Assembly: GCF_017562075.2 (NCBI RefSeq)
Contig: NC_054084.1
Coordinates: 32,691,158-32,755,157 of the forward strand
Direction: 5' to 3'
Origin: Anopheles merus
Taxonomy: Eukaryota > Arthropoda > Insecta > Diptera > Culicidae
Length of the DNA stretch: 64,000 bases
Part shown: piece after piece, positions 48,247 through 62,016 of the stretch
Position numbering within the stretch: the first letter of the stretch is position 1
Layout: every line of letters begins with the position of its first letter
Notes under the pieces: generated by a model
What the model was told of the DNA's origin: nothing
The model's input: only the letters and a program-made list of their open reading frames with translations
Database searches by the model: none
Made by a program: the position numbers and the translations under genes

Positions 48247-51076
48247 GCACGTGAGCGTACGTGATCAGTAATCCTGCAAATTAATATGTTTGGATTACAC
48301 ATCACTCGTTCGGCGGCATAATGGCGGCACATACACAGATCGAAAAGGCGGCAGCAGCAGCAGTAGGGTTGGTCGGTTGTAGGCAGGATATGTGATTGAT
48401 AATCTGACCTGACCACACCAGCGGATTAAGGTTGAATACATTATTTTCGCGCGCGTGAGGGAAAAAAGTACACACACATACAACCCCACAATCACGCTAA
48501 CATTTGACAAGTGAGCGTGTGTTTGGAACGGAAAAAGGGGATGAGGAAGGAAAAAAATAATAATCATAAATTTCACCCAGCTACCGAAACCGGCGGTTGG
48601 CCGCATAATTACAAACCAAAACCACTTACATTGGGTTGACGCGGAGTCGCATTTTTATGACAGTTTTTTTTTTAATATATGTTATAATCGGATCGGGAGC
48701 ATTAGTCAAACGGCTGGAAATATGACGTCAATAATCGAACACAGGCGGTATATTCTGTTTTTGATGCGTTTGAGTAGAACCGCCATGAGTAGAATCGAAT
48801 GATCGAACATTGATTCAATTATTGCGATAAAAATATGTACCAAAACTCTTTCGTTTCAGGGATGAAACGGAAGTAAAGTATGAAAAAAACACAAGCAACC
48901 AGCATGCAGCCGCTCAAATTATGAAATAAGAAAGATACTGAATGTATGGTTACTTTCGTTGAAAATAAGAAAAAATGTCCCTTACCCAGAAGAACCGAGC
49001 AAAGTTTATCCATTCGAGATTACGGCCACCACACCATACCATCACAAGTTCGCGGCGCAAATGCTTCGATAGGTAAATGTTCGGAATTGAATTGAGTGTA
49101 AGATTTTGAAACCGGACACCACGAGGCTGGATGCACAAAAAAGCCAAAGAAAAAAAATTGCTTCCAGTTGGACTTTGGAAACAATTGGAAAGTACATTGA
49201 AACCAAGTCGGACCCTGTCGTATGCTGCCCTCCTTTCGAGAGACGCCCAGGTGACAAAATCCTTTTTTGGTGAAATGCAAAAAGGATCAAATTCAAGCTT
49301 GAAACTCGTATTTTGCATTGCAGGTTGCATACTGTTAAGCGCTTAAATTGGCTTATTTGAAGCTCGTTAGCGTGTCCCTTTAACAGGCTCTTTTAAGGCG
49401 AACTATGCTATGGGCCAATGGGTTGCGCGATCGCTCCAGCAGCTCTTCTCGTTTCGAACCATTTTTTCCAGGAAAAATCACTGACAACTTTTCTCTCGGA
49501 ACTGTGCGGAATCAATCGTACCGAGGGCTGTAAGTCTCTGGAAAACTAAAAACTTCCTCCTTCTCGTCCCACACTCACACACCGATCGTTCGTGTGCTAC
49601 AATCCATAAGCGTCAAGCCCATCAGAGGGCAATGCATTTAGAAATGGAAAAGCTCGTACCGTACCAGGGTAAACCATCTTATAGTGCTAACCTTCCAGCC
49701 CTAACCAACACTTTGCAATCCACCCTGAAGCCTAACAAACCACCAGAGTAAGCGTTTCGAGAGTGCAACACGAGAGCTACTACACTATTTGCAACATCGC
49801 CCAGTCCAGCAGCAACGAGCACGGTCAGTAGAACGGGCTCAAGTCCACGACTTTTCACCCTATCGTGCCCTTCCTCCTGCCATTTTTTTTTTTTTTGCAA
49901 GACCGTTTTTCTCAAGTCCTTCCCAGACCGGACAAAGAACAATGCAGCGTAACACGTGCGTGTTGTTGCCTTGTTGCAACGGGCAAAGGTCATGCCAATG
50001 ATGGGGAAGTTTTGCTTCAAAACTCTGCCCTCGACATGCACCGTAAGAGCCGGGTTCGGGGCGCAAACAATCGGGCTGCTGCACGATGCCCTGAAACCTT
50101 AATGAAAAGCAACGTAACCCTTCCCGCAGGGGTACACACTTCACACAGCGAATTAATAGTTTACCAAGCAAGAAAAAAAAACGCGCAGAAATATTTCCAT
50201 CCACACGCCAGCTTGCCACAGCTGGACTTCTGAGCTGCAATACTCTGTTTATTAAGAGCAATACAACAGAGAAAATAACAGAAAATGGAAGCAACAAACG
50301 GCTCCGAAAAAGCAGCGACGCTGCATCCTGCACAAATGCAACAAATTTATGATTTCCTTCACTGAATGCAGCGTTGGCTGACTGAAGTGCATCCACTCAA
50401 TCGCTGCCCAACTCGCAAAGTTAATCCATCCCAAATGTGCACACAACAAAAAAGGTCTCTCCTTTCGTCGTCACACATACACAATACGCATAAACTCTGC
50501 TAAAGCTGGACGCACATTTTCGCACCATACAATTTTCACACTCACCCTGCCGAAAAAAAATGGGCTGCTTGAGCAACTGCAACTGCATACAGCGCAATGC
50601 TTCTTCCCACTGTGACACGCAACAAAGAACCACGACACGGCCCTGTCGAATAGGCGTAAAAGTTATCCTTATTAGGTCGTTGAACCTCAACACACCAGGA
50701 GTTTGCATAAAATGTGGCATCCCCTTGTTGTCGTTTGTGACAACGGTGACACCACACGCACCACACTTCGGTCGCTCTTCACTACTCGCACGCTCAAAAC
50801 ACCACAGCGGATGCAGTCTAACGAGGTGCATCAGCAAACTGCACATATCCTGCTGCCTGTGCGGGTTGGTGTTTGCGTGTAATTGCAAACCTGTGCACAA
50901 AACGAAGCACTTCCGGGTGTCGACGCCCTCTGGCGAAGGGTGTGTGAGACACGGTGGCCGCATCGATTCGCAGCAAGTGCAATCAAAAGATTTCGTAAAG
51001 CTGTAGTTTGATGATCGAGTTAAGGTGTAAAATTCAATATGCAAGTGAGAGCAATTTTCAGTATAAATCTACAAGA
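46420..51076. other. Non-coding stretch, no supported gene
   Basis: AT-rich to about 48000, then mixed. The segment 46900-47260 has less biased composition and short open frames on both strands, but I recognise no protein. Overlapping minus-strand frames at 48819-49330 also lack recognisable motifs. A long CA tract is listed separately. Confidence 0.4.
48190..48245. repeat. (CA)n microsatellite, ~28 units
   Basis: A 56-bp uninterrupted CA tract, the longest in the window. Confidence 0.95.
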
Positions 51077-51528
51077 GGGACCCTTTCCGTTTTAAGTTCG
51101 TAGGCTGACATTTCAGCCTGTCAGCTGTTTGCATTTTATAGCAGTTTTCGAGCAGCTATCTAAGTGGGTATAATATACAGGTGGGCTTATCCCAAGTTGT
51201 ATGAATTTAGAAGGCTGATTTTTATCGCTTCTGTTTCTGAATTAAGATTTTAAGAGTGTTTTGTGTATTCGTAAAGCCTCCAGAAAGCTTGTTTGAGCAA
51301 AAGTTTTCACACGATCTCTTGAACGCACTTTGGGATAAATGTAGACACCACCTATTTGCTATTTTTCGAGCAGGTACTCGAACCTAATTCTAGCTTTGAG
51401 GCTAGAATAATCTAGACAGAAAATTGCAGGCTAGTTTTATGTGTGGTTTTGTATTGAGTGTTTACATGATTTAAGCCTCCAACTGTCAAACTCCATACAA
51501 AAACCTGACTTGAATAGTGAAGGGCCCC
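51077..51528 (+). mobile_element. GGG-ended MITE-like element, copy 3 (452 bp)
   Basis: Begins GGGACCCTTTCCGTTTTAAG and ends AAGGGCCCC, with AGA on both sides (51074-51076 and 51529-51531). It matches copy 2 inverted over most of its length and the truncated copy at 33829-34137. Imperfect TIRs and a 3-bp duplication suggest a Harbinger-like MITE. Non-coding. Confidence 0.75.
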
Positions 51529-51531
51529 AGA

Positions 51532-53822
51532 GTTAGAGTATTACAGCTGCTCATGTTTTATGATTCCTTAAACTTCTCTCTTAGTGATTAAATCAGCGCA
51601 CATCATAACATTTTAATTATTTCTTTCGAACGCGATATCTTGCTGGTTAACAGCGAACACACCATTAGCATTAGTTGCAAGAAAAAGACACACTCACACA
51701 CATCTGAAATCGTCGTGACACTTGACAGATTCCAAGACGCGTCACACTTTGATGAAGCAAAATTTACATCCCAGAAAGCCCAGCAGAACAACCCCAAAGC
51801 GCCCTCCGAACACCGAGAAGAACTTCCTTTTATGTCTTACAGCACACACCACCGCTCACAGCTTCACACATAACGCCACTCCAGTAAAAACCAGCGCGAC
51901 GGGGGAAGGGAAGGGCATGGTAAAAACACCCTTCCACGCAATGAGCATCATCAAATCACACGCATCAAATGAAAAAAAGGTACGCACCGTAGCGCATAAT
52001 GCTCGGGCGCGCGATGGGCGCAAATGAGAATCACCTTGTTCTTGAGGTTGGCTCCACTCCACTCTGCGCACGCAAAATTGAAAGAAATAAGACACGCACA
52101 TACACAGACACACATACGGCCCCACAAACATTCCACCACAATAAACACGAGGGAGAGCGAGAACAAGCCAACGGATGGGGGTAGTGATGCATTTGACGGT
52201 GGGCGCGCCGCCATCGTTCACAACTCTTAATTCATGCAGACCGCCGACACAAAACGACGACGGCACCGAAACGGTGAAAAATCCTGGGCGGGAAAAGGAA
52301 ACGCACACTTTCAAGGGTTTTCCCCGGTTTTTCATCCCCCCCCCCCCCCTTTCAACATCCAACTTGATAAGCTCGTTATCGGCGCGGAGGAAAAGTTTCG
52401 CGCTGGCACTTCAAAAAAGCTTACACCACACCCCGCGCTCTTGCTTTGATCGTGGCGGATATGGAGGTGTGCCGATTGGTACGGGAGAGACACCGGTTCT
52501 TATGGCGCCCTACCAGTCCTTCCCCTCTCTCTCACTTTTGCTCCACACTCATCCAGCAGGATAAAGACAAAACTGCACTCAAGGAAACGGATCCAGAAGG
52601 AAACTTTCAGCGCATGCCGGTTTCACGATTTGGCAGCAATAAAACCCGCGCGCGTTAGCCATCCTCCTTTTTATGCCAACCAAGCGAGTGTCGAGCGTTC
52701 TCTTGCTGGGGTGGAAATTGTCATGGTGATGGTTCGATAGGTTGTGCGTGTGTTCTACACTTTTTCCTCAAACTCACATCCCCCAAAGCTCAGGATTCTT
52801 CAACTGGAGCCAAAATTTGGGGTTATACCACGGAGCTATGCATGCGCAACACCGTCATACCACCCCCAATAACACTGGTGCCGCCGGTGTAGTAGGTCAG
52901 GTTTAATGGGGTTTTTGGGACAAATTCAATTGGCTCCGCTCATAATGAACCCGGAAATTGTTTGCGGAGCGGTTCGTAGCAAACGCCGTAACCCACACAC
53001 ACACACCCGGTTGGCAGATATTCTGGCAGGTGCAACTTGTTTGGGCCGAGATTATTCTATTAAAGAAGTGCATTTCCAGACAATCAGGTATACATTAGTG
53101 GAGCAATAAAGTGTGTGTAAAACATGCTAGAGACCCCTTTAAACAGGTTTACTAATTTTCCCTCAAACAGTAGTGGTTAGTACGAACTTCACTGTCTGTT
53201 GAGTACCAAGTGGAAGCAGTATCGCATTAAAAAGTAACGATTGTACTGCCATTTGCCTACATTTAGGTGCCATTTTTACACGTCATCAAGGAAAGGGACG
53301 CTACAAAACGCCCAAAGTCGAGCATTTGGCACCCGCAGCATTATCTTGTTAACGGTTTGCTTTACCTCTCTTAACAAGGCTGTCAAAGGGGGGGAAGAAC
53401 ACACACACACCCCCACGAGTCGACGAGCCCATTTTTTACGCACAACATGCCAACATACCAGGCTACCCCCAATACTTACTAATTCGCCTACATTAGCTCC
53501 CACAAGCGCCAGAGCTCGATTCATGTAAGGCATCCCTCCCCTCCCCTCCCCCCCCCCCCTGTTTATCCCGGGGCTTCCCTGGTTTGGGCCAGCAACCAGA
53601 AAGGAAGACAACAAAAGGGGTACCATAGCACCATTGGAACAACAGAACCCGTCCTCCTTCTTCCTCACCACCCACCGTTACTGTGTCTTGGCTGGCTGGC
53701 TCGACAACGTTTCCTCGAGTTCTGCACATCGATCCAGGCACGAGTGGCCCGCAACAAACGCTGGCTTTTCTTTGCCTTTCCACCTTTCCCTCTCTCTCTC
53801 TCTCCCTCTCTCTCTCCCTCTC

Positions 53823-53917
<95 letters not shown>

Positions 53918-56900
53918 CGTTTTTCTCAACGTGCTGCATTACTTCTTTGTGTAGCTAGGGGCTCACCCAGCTCTCTGATACCTTGCAAACTCCAACTCCA
54001 GTGCCGATGTGCAACCCAAGAAACAGGGAAGTATGTGTAATACCCATATATCCCCATGGTAGAGTACAACATTACGAGGGTTATGCGTAGCCTACTGTAC
54101 AAGAGCCTACATATCTCGGTGGTGCACATCTTTACCCTTAATGCGTGTGTGTGGGTGCGTTGAATGCAACTTCAGCAAAACGCGTTGATGTTTAACCGGC
54201 ACAAGAAGGCACAAAGTTACGCAGGACGAAGAGCGCAACCCGTCGGTACGGTTACGCACTTACCTACGGCAACTTCCGGACCCGAGCGGGATGGTTTCGT
54301 AACGTCAAAACAGAGCCCGCCTGCTCCCTATCGTCCGTAGGGAGAGGTGCAATGTGGTGACACTCTGCCCCAACTCCACATATACCACACACAGCAACCT
54401 CCCGCCAAGTGTTGCTTCAAACACACACACACACACAAAGCAGCGACACGACTTCCAAAGGACACTGCTACTCCCTCCACACTCACATCGGAGATGTATG
54501 CCGAAGGTGAAGAGAGAGGACTGACAAGCGAATGTAGCTAAGGGGGAGGGGGTCTTGTTTCCTTAATTATTTTTTAAGATGCTCCCATTGAGCCCGATGG
54601 CACATAGCACATTCAAGTGTGAGCGGTGTTCAAGATTAAAATGAACGTCCGGGAACGCCGGGAACGCACCGACGATCTAGCCGGAAGGACTAAATGGAGA
54701 AAAAAAGCGAATGTGTGTGAGCTGGGGCAAAAGAAGGATCAGTTCCATATGAAAGGCATAAACACACACACACACACATGTGTGTGGCTGAAACGTACGC
54801 ATCCATTCCACCCCGTTATGGTGTTTTATTATTGATGCAGAAAATCTGCAGGTGCATCGGGAATTCTTTTCAACGATGCGCAAAGAAAGAAACCCCTCGT
54901 TTGCTTATCCTTTTTGCCCCGTCCCCACGCCTCCACCGACAAGTTCTCCTCAAGAAAGCGGAGAGGGCACATACCAGCATAGCACGAAATGCACACCTGA
55001 GTCGATGCACCTTGTCTTACCGTCACTCGTAACGTAAATGAGCCGAGCCAGCGTGCCCAGCGACGCATAAAACCAGAAATGGTTGGAAAGCTGTCGCAAA
55101 GAAAAGCCTTCTTCTCAAACGCTCGACACTCTGAGCGGAGGAGGAGCTCGCAGAAAGCAGAAGGAGCATGCGAAGGAAAAATTTGCACCAGCTGCATCCA
55201 AGAACAAGCCCGGGTAAATCAAGATGCTCTGTGATTCAGCCCGGTCAGGTGGCTGCAGGACCTAAGCAAGACATCGTGCGTTCTTGTGTCGGTGGTAATT
55301 TTCTTTCCCGCAGCCAAGATGACACATAAAAGCAACCGTGGAAGAAAAAAGGAGAAGAAAAGTGATCCTTTCACCATGAATAATGCAGGGTCCGGGCTCA
55401 GGTCAACACCTGGAACAGAGGGGTTTGCTTCACCCTTGGGGCACACGTCATCGGGACGAGCGAGCGAAAGGCGGAAACATTGGAAAGAAATTAAGTTTAG
55501 ATAAGATCTCGTGTGTATTTAGCTTTCTAGAAAGGTTTTTTTTTCTATACCCTGTGTAAAGCGCGTTGCGAAAATGGGCCATCGTCCGTCGCGTGCAGTC
55601 TAACCGGTGGGTAAGATGAGAGGGTCTCGAATTTAATGCTATACTAATTTATAACTCTGAAACATGGTTAATTCAACGCTCTTCTAAACACGACATAAAA
55701 TAAACGCCTAAATGTATGCAATTCACAAGACAAAACGGTGCTTTTATGGTTTATTGTGGCAATTATCTCCTGTAATGATTTGCACGATAAGTTTTCCAAT
55801 AGCAATAATATTATAAATCCAATTGAAAGCATGCATCAAAGCAATGAAAAATTAAACATTGTTTAGACCCTATCATTAGCTATTCCAAAGCGCCTGAAGG
55901 TATGTAAAATGATCATTAATTTGTGCTTTTATGATATATATCTTCTTTATTGCATACATTTAGGCGCTAGACATCGTAAATCTGAAGCCAGGGAGAAAAA
56001 ATGACAATATTGAAGTAGATTCGAACTATGTTTTACATACTTTTAAAACATAAATATTTTAAAAGTTCCAAGAATTCATCGTTAACTACAACACCACGAG
56101 AAAACCAAATTAAGTTTTCTGACTTCTTACACTTTATGGAAAATTTAAAAAAAAGTGTAATAAAGCAAATATCTGTTCGTTCTACCCAAAAGTGGTAAAC
56201 CACTTCACACACCGGAATCTAACCTCCTTCTCTCTCTCTCTCTCACCCTCCCAACCCAGAACAAAACTCAGACAACCGCTCTTCAACAACCAAGCCAAAC
56301 CAACGGAGTGGTGGACTGGACAGCGCGGAGGTAAAACACAATTTCAAATAAACTCAACCACTCGTACACAATCCGCACAACCCACCCCCAAAACCGGAGA
56401 GAGAGCGTGTTGTTTGTTCCAATTATGCGAGATCGATTGCTCGAACTATTATTGTTGTCCCATGACCAAACAAACAAAAAAAAATAAACAGGAACGAATG
56501 ACGCAAAAAAATACCCCTCTCATTCGCTCGTTTGATTTCGAAAGGATTTATTGTGATTTCTGACCGAAGCTGACCCCTCGCCACTGTGTGCCACTTCACA
56601 CACACAGTTGCACTGTTGTGTGGTGTTGTTGTTGTTGTTGTTGCTTTTTTATGTTCCAAACTTCCTGCCTTCCCCCCGAAAACGGTGCCCTGTTGTTCTG
56701 CGACCAGCATACAGCAAACGGCGTGCACCTTTTCCGCTGAACCATAACACAAGGTGAGGAAGGGGAAGGATGGGAAGGGGAGAAAAAAAATCCAAACAAA
56801 AAAGAACGACCCTCCAACCACCCCAGTGGTAGGAGAATTGCAATAAATTCGATTTCCAGCTGATATGGTGAGGAAAAACCTCGATTGGAAAAACGCAAAA

Positions 56901-59900
56901 AGCAATGACCGCCACCATGCACAAACACACACAGGGTGGTGCATGTTCTTGCACTTCAAACCAAATGAATTCTACAATCAACTTCATTTCAGGACAAAAA
57001 CAACACTCACTCACACAGCTTGCTTGCACCTTAGGAGGGCTTGCTACCAATGGTGAAAATAGCAGCGGCAGCAACGGCTTGCCCAGGTAGCAGCATACAA
57101 CCACAGTCCGTGGCTGGAACCGCAGCTTCGAAAAATCAATCCCAACTTCCCCCGCACAGCACTGGGTTTTGCTTCCCACCCAGCCGCAGCAGCAGCATCA
57201 GCTCAAACCGTTCCATTACACACAAACACGGACGGAGCACGGAAGTGAAATGGTCCGAAAGAGAGTGCGAGAGAGGGAGTGAGTGCAGGAAGGTAAAGCG
57301 ACAGGTGGTGGCAAGCAACAGGACTCCTCGTCCTCCTAGCCTCTACTCACCCTTCCCCCGCATCGAAAGGGAGGACGATATTTCAATAACTAAAATTAAA
57401 ATGTCGTTTCCAGAGAGTTTGTCGGTTTTGCCTAGTTGATGTGTGTGTGTGAGTATGTGTACCACCATCGTCCTTGGCTGAAAAACTCTCATTCCAGAGC
57501 CACACACACACACACAGGTACACCCACATGTGTTGATGACGCTGTTGCGCCCGGTCTGTGCTGTGAACCTTCAGTCCCACCCGTCATGGTTTCCTTGCTT
57601 CGAATGGTCAAACTATTCCGTGGAGGTTAAAACCGAACCGACCCTTTCGAGACGGGGATGGGGGTGTGGCATGGGACGCACCAAAAGGAACTCACCCACC
57701 CACAACAACGGTCAGAGGAATGGAGGAACGGTAGCAGTATTTAGTTGGCGCCTGCATTTCTGCAACAGCAGCAGCAGCAGCAAGCCAACACATATTCAAT
57801 ACCTACACACACACGCACAGCCACCTGGGGTCTCTCCTCGAGCTATGTGTCACTTCCGGTGGTGTTTTGGGAGAGGGGGGGGGGGGAGCGGGGGCAACGG
57901 GGAGCTTGCACAAGGATGAAGTGTGGCTTACCGTTCGTGTTGGATGCCGTCCATCCATTTTCCCGTTGCCTCCGAACCGTTATCGAACCACCTCCATTTT
58001 GCGAACAAACAATTGCATACCATTCGGGCGCACAGTCAGCGGACGCGCACAGTGAGGTTTCGGGCAGACTGATTTTGTTACGATCAATCGCACCACACCA
58101 CCACCACTCACTCCGTCCTTCCTCTGCCAAACCTTTCCCCAACATTTCGCATACTGCACCTGGCTCCTGGGAGGCTTTTCCGGGCCCCATTCACAGTGTG
58201 ATGCCGCCCTTCCTCCCCCATCGGCTTTTCAAACTGTGCATCAATTGTTCCAAACACTGTACGTCCTTCGTCTCTCTCTCTCTCTATCTGTTATGTGTGC
58301 AAACGCAATTTCCCAATGAAGCATCCGATAACGCACAAATACACCAACACAGAAAGAGAGAGAGAGAGAAAGTGGAGTCCAGATTTCCTAATGCAGATAG
58401 AATTCAACGAAAAAGCCACCACCCTACTACCATGGCCCGCCTGTCCTGCGCTGTCAGCCAAGGACCTGCCCTGCCAGGGGCTCGGGCTAAACAATGAGGC
58501 CGATTTTCAACTAAATTAATAAATAATGCTCGACAAATACTCTTTGACCAGCACTAGCAGTAGGTAGTGTGAGCTGCCAGGGCCCTAGTTGGTGCCTAAT
58601 AATGCACACGACTGACCGGCCGACCGACCGACCGGTGCACAGCAGCGCGGCCGAACAAACACACATAGTAGGCGCCCGTACCCGACGCCACTGCCTACTT
58701 CCCCCAGAGATTGAAAGCACTCTCGCTCGCCGGCTGCACTTTATTATGACGCTGCCAATGATATGCTGATTGTGATTGCGCCTTCAGCTTCACTGCAGCT
58801 CCACACCAGTCGACATGAACCGAGTGTGTGTGTGTGTGTGTGTGTGTCAATGATCCTGTGTGTTTACCATGTTTGTGGGAATGCACTTCAGCCACCAAAC
58901 CAGGGCCACAGCAGAGCCGTGTGCGGTTTCGTATGTACACTTATCTCCATCTCGCACCCACTCCGAGCGGCCACCAAATCCTTAACCAAAAGCATCTTCT
59001 CGTTCAATCATTTTACGCCCGATAGACCCAGGCTTATCCCTGCGGCAGGGCAACATGGTAAAGAACAGTTCCTTAAAGGTCATGTCTACCTGTTGTCCGG
59101 TTGGATGATTGTCAACCCGCACACCAAACGACGAACCAGCACCGATGATATCGAACAAATAGATTGCACGAATTAAGTCATACGGCCAGGCTCGGAGCCT
59201 TTTTGTCTGCAAATACGGCCACAACCTATGCAACCTAGGCTGCCTCGCAACGCAATGCTTCGACAGAACAATTGATGCTGTGTGTGTGTGTGTACGTGGG
59301 TGGGACCAGTTTTCCAGAGACTGCCTTTCCAGCGCCACCGGCAACTGACCAGTATTTACAAACTATTATTATAATTGCCTGGTCGAAGTGAGTCCCCTCC
59401 CTTGTGCCAACGAGGGTTTTACATTTTATGCTGGCCAGTGCTTATTTGTTCAAACACGCGCCTCTCATTCCCAGTCTAACCCTAAAGCGTTCCCCTAACC
59501 GCCAGCTTTTCCCTTCACAAAAAAAACGATTAAAAACTCGCTCGCTATTTTCCGCAATAATGCAATGTCTGTAAATGTGCTGTCTTGTATTTCAGCTTCC
59601 GAAACTAAATCTAGGTTTCGTGCAATTAATTGCAGTTTGTAGCTGCTGCCCGCCCCCCGGAGGGCGAGACACAAGCGAAAAGTGCAACTTGTCGGGAAAA
59701 ACTGAAATCCACCCACCGCCGGAAGGGAACCCTCGCTACCCACAACGCATAACGATTCCACCTCTGCCCCAAAAGGGCCCAAATGGTAGATGAATGTTCC
59801 AGGAGGAGTGTTGCGCGTTTTGCGAAACACATCAATCTCCTAGCTACAATTAATGAAGCAGAAACATGACGACGACGCCGGCGAGCAATTCAATGCAAAG

Positions 59901-61023
59901 CCTGTACACCACACCGCAAGCGGCGAACAGCTCCTCCGGCCTGTACGTGGTCCGCCACTCACCTAAACTGTACCTTAATTGAAATGAAACTAAACTATGC
60001 TGCTGCTGGTACAGAACTTTTTGTTTTGCAAAATTTCTACTCCAAAACAAAAAAGTACCGTTTCAAATAACCGCTACCGGGTGTTCTGAGTAGTTAGGGG
60101 AACAAGAGACAGGCAGTCACACACACACACACACACACACGCGCCTTGTGCTAATAGGTTTGCTGTCGGTACAGTTAACGTGTTTCACACAAAAACACAC
60201 ACACACACACAACCCAGCAAAAGGCTCATTTGATGGCGCCAGAATGACCTGGGTTCGCCTACTTTTTCCACAAACCCCGACTCCAACTAACGCGACCTGG
60301 GTGTGTTTTTGCGGTCAGCCCGAAAGTTTTGCATCATATTTCAACAATTTGTTTAATTATCAAAATAATTTCCTAACCAGAAAAGCCTCACACGTTTTCG
60401 TTCCCCTCCCATTTGGAGTTGGAGAATAGGGAGGTGTAGAAGGTTGACGGTTGGGAAAAATGGCACAAAACTAAACGCTTGTTCCAGAGCAAGCACTGTG
60501 CACACTCTCGGCGTGCTCGAAAGCACACCCATTTGCAGTCGATGGTGCATAATAAATTTGCTAAAAATTATGACACCGGCCTGCCACAGGGGGAGCATTG
60601 AACGTGGTAGTGTGCGTTGCTGTGCACTGACAGAGTACTTCTACAGTGTGTGTGCACAGCATATAAAAAAACTGGATAAATTTTCCATATTGAAAAATTA
60701 ATGACTCAAAACGACATCACCCGGGGATGAGGGTAGGATAAAGCTAGGATGCATGCAACTGCATCGGTTTGAGTGTTTGAGGGCTCTACACACACCACAC
60801 CTCACACAATTTAAACGCTAGCTTCAAAATCGAAATCCAAATAATGGTAGCCAGAAAGCTAGAGCACTGTGTCGGACTGTTTCCAGCTCTACGGCACGTT
60901 GTTTGTTTCCCAAAATTGTTCATCATGTCATAATCCTTTTTTTCACTCTTTTTGGATTGATTCGGGGCCGTTTCGGTAAGGGAAGAGGTACACATATATG
61001 TAGTTGAACTAATTTTTCCATCT
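51532..61023. other. Non-coding stretch with simple repeats
   Basis: No exon with recognisable homology was found. It contains a poly-C run (52335-52349), a long CT tract (53789-53913), CA tracts (54421-54438, 54762-54778, 60118-60140), a GTT tract (56624-56643), a CAG tract (57769-57783) and a GT tract (58824-58847). Positions 55560-56200 are AT-rich. Long open frames around 53500-53950 and 57745-58497 run through simple repeats or show no motif. Confidence 0.45.
53789..53913. repeat. (CT)n microsatellite with CCCT interruptions
   Basis: About 125 bp of CT repeats broken by several CCCT units, a long pure polypyrimidine strand. Spurious Ser/Leu and Glu/Arg open frames cross it. Confidence 0.95.
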
Positions 61024-61119
61024 GCTTGTTCTAGTGATGGGTGAAGTTGACAAAATACAGAGTCGACTCCGGAACTGGAAATCTAATGATTCTATCTAAT
61101 GATTTCACTTTAGCATTAT

Positions 61120-61410
61120 CTGGAGTCATCTGAAGTCATTCGTAGTCGGAGTCACCCGGTGTCAGAGTCATCCAGATTCCGAGTCGTCTGCAGTCCGAGT
61201 CGTCCGGAGTCGAAGTCATCCGGTGTCGTTCGGAGTCGCTCGGGGTCATCCTGAGATATCCAAAGTCATCCAGAGACGTCCAAATCGAAGTCATCCAGAG
61301 GCAGAGTCATCCGGAGTTGAAGTCATCCGAAGTTGGAAACATCCAGAGTAAGTGTCGGCCGGAATCAGACTCGAACGTAGTCGATCAGAGTCGGCTGGAG
61401 TCGACGGAAG
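61120..61410 (-). repeat. Opposed diverged 12-bp minisatellite array
   Basis: Units of the AGTCATCCGGAG type, the reverse complement of the right array's consensus, much more diverged. Confidence 0.8.
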
Positions 61411-61424
61411 TCGGGGTGTCGATC

Positions 61425-61890
61425 AGATGACTCCGGATGACTCCGGATGACTCCGGATGACTCCGGATGGCTCTGGATGACTCAGACTCCAACTCTAGCC
61501 GACTTTAGCCGACTCTGGACGACTCTGGTTTACTCTGCACGACTCTGAACGACTTTGAACGACTCCGAACGACTCTAAACGACTCTGGACGACTCTGGAC
61601 GACTCTGGACGACTCTGGACGACTCTGGACGACTCTGGACGACTCTGGACGACTCTGGACGACTCTGGACGACTCTGGACGACTCTGGACGACTCTGGAC
61701 GACTCTGGACGACTCTTGACGACTCTGGACGACTCTGGACGACTCTGGACGACTCTGGACGACTCTGGGAGACTCTGGATGACTCCGGACGACTCTGGAC
61801 GACTCTGGGAGACTCTGGATGACTCCGGACGACTATGGACGACTCTGGATGACTCTGTACGCTTCTCGACGACTCTGGACGACTCTGGAC
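61425..61890 (+). repeat. 12-bp minisatellite array (GACGACTCTGGA)
   Basis: About 38 units, near perfect at 61580-61760 and more variable (GACTCCGGATGA) at the left edge, where it meets the opposed array. Confidence 0.95.
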
Positions 61891-62016
61891 AATTCTAACT
61901 TCAGCTGTAATTAGTGGTTCAGATTTTGCCAGAGTCCGATTCCGATTGAACTAACAATAACCGAATTCGGATCGAAGTAGTATGTGCTCACTAGAGAGCA
62001 CATCACTAGGTCGTTC

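Larger units (their letters stand above)
61032..62008. mobile_element. hAT-like non-autonomous element made of inverted 12-bp minisatellite arrays
   Basis: Starts TAGTGATGGGTG and ends GCACATCACTA, so the outer TAGTGATG is inverted at the far end. Flanking octamers GCTTGTTC (61024-61031) and GGTCGTTC (62009-62016) match at six of eight bases, as in a decayed 8-bp duplication. The interior is almost all 12-bp units. From about 61120 to 61410 they read AGTCATCCGG(A)-like, and from about 61425 to 61890 the opposite strand, GACGACTCTGGA. The right array is very homogeneous at 61580-61760. TAGTG ends fit the hAT pattern. No protein is expected; a run of open frame here simply translates the repeat. 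Confidence 0.65.

Noticed and set aside
48950..49330. 126-codon minus-strand open frame
   Set aside because: Overlaps two other minus-strand frames, with no known domain and no splice evidence.
53493..53939. Glu/Arg-rich and Ser/Leu-rich open frames
   Set aside because: Translations of the CT microsatellite, not genes.
57745..58497. 250-codon open frame
   Set aside because: Runs through CAG and CA tracts, and no recognisable domain or splice context supports it.
61716..61898. 60-codon repeat protein (DDSGRLWT units)
   Set aside because: Direct translation of the 12-bp minisatellite; no start context or function.
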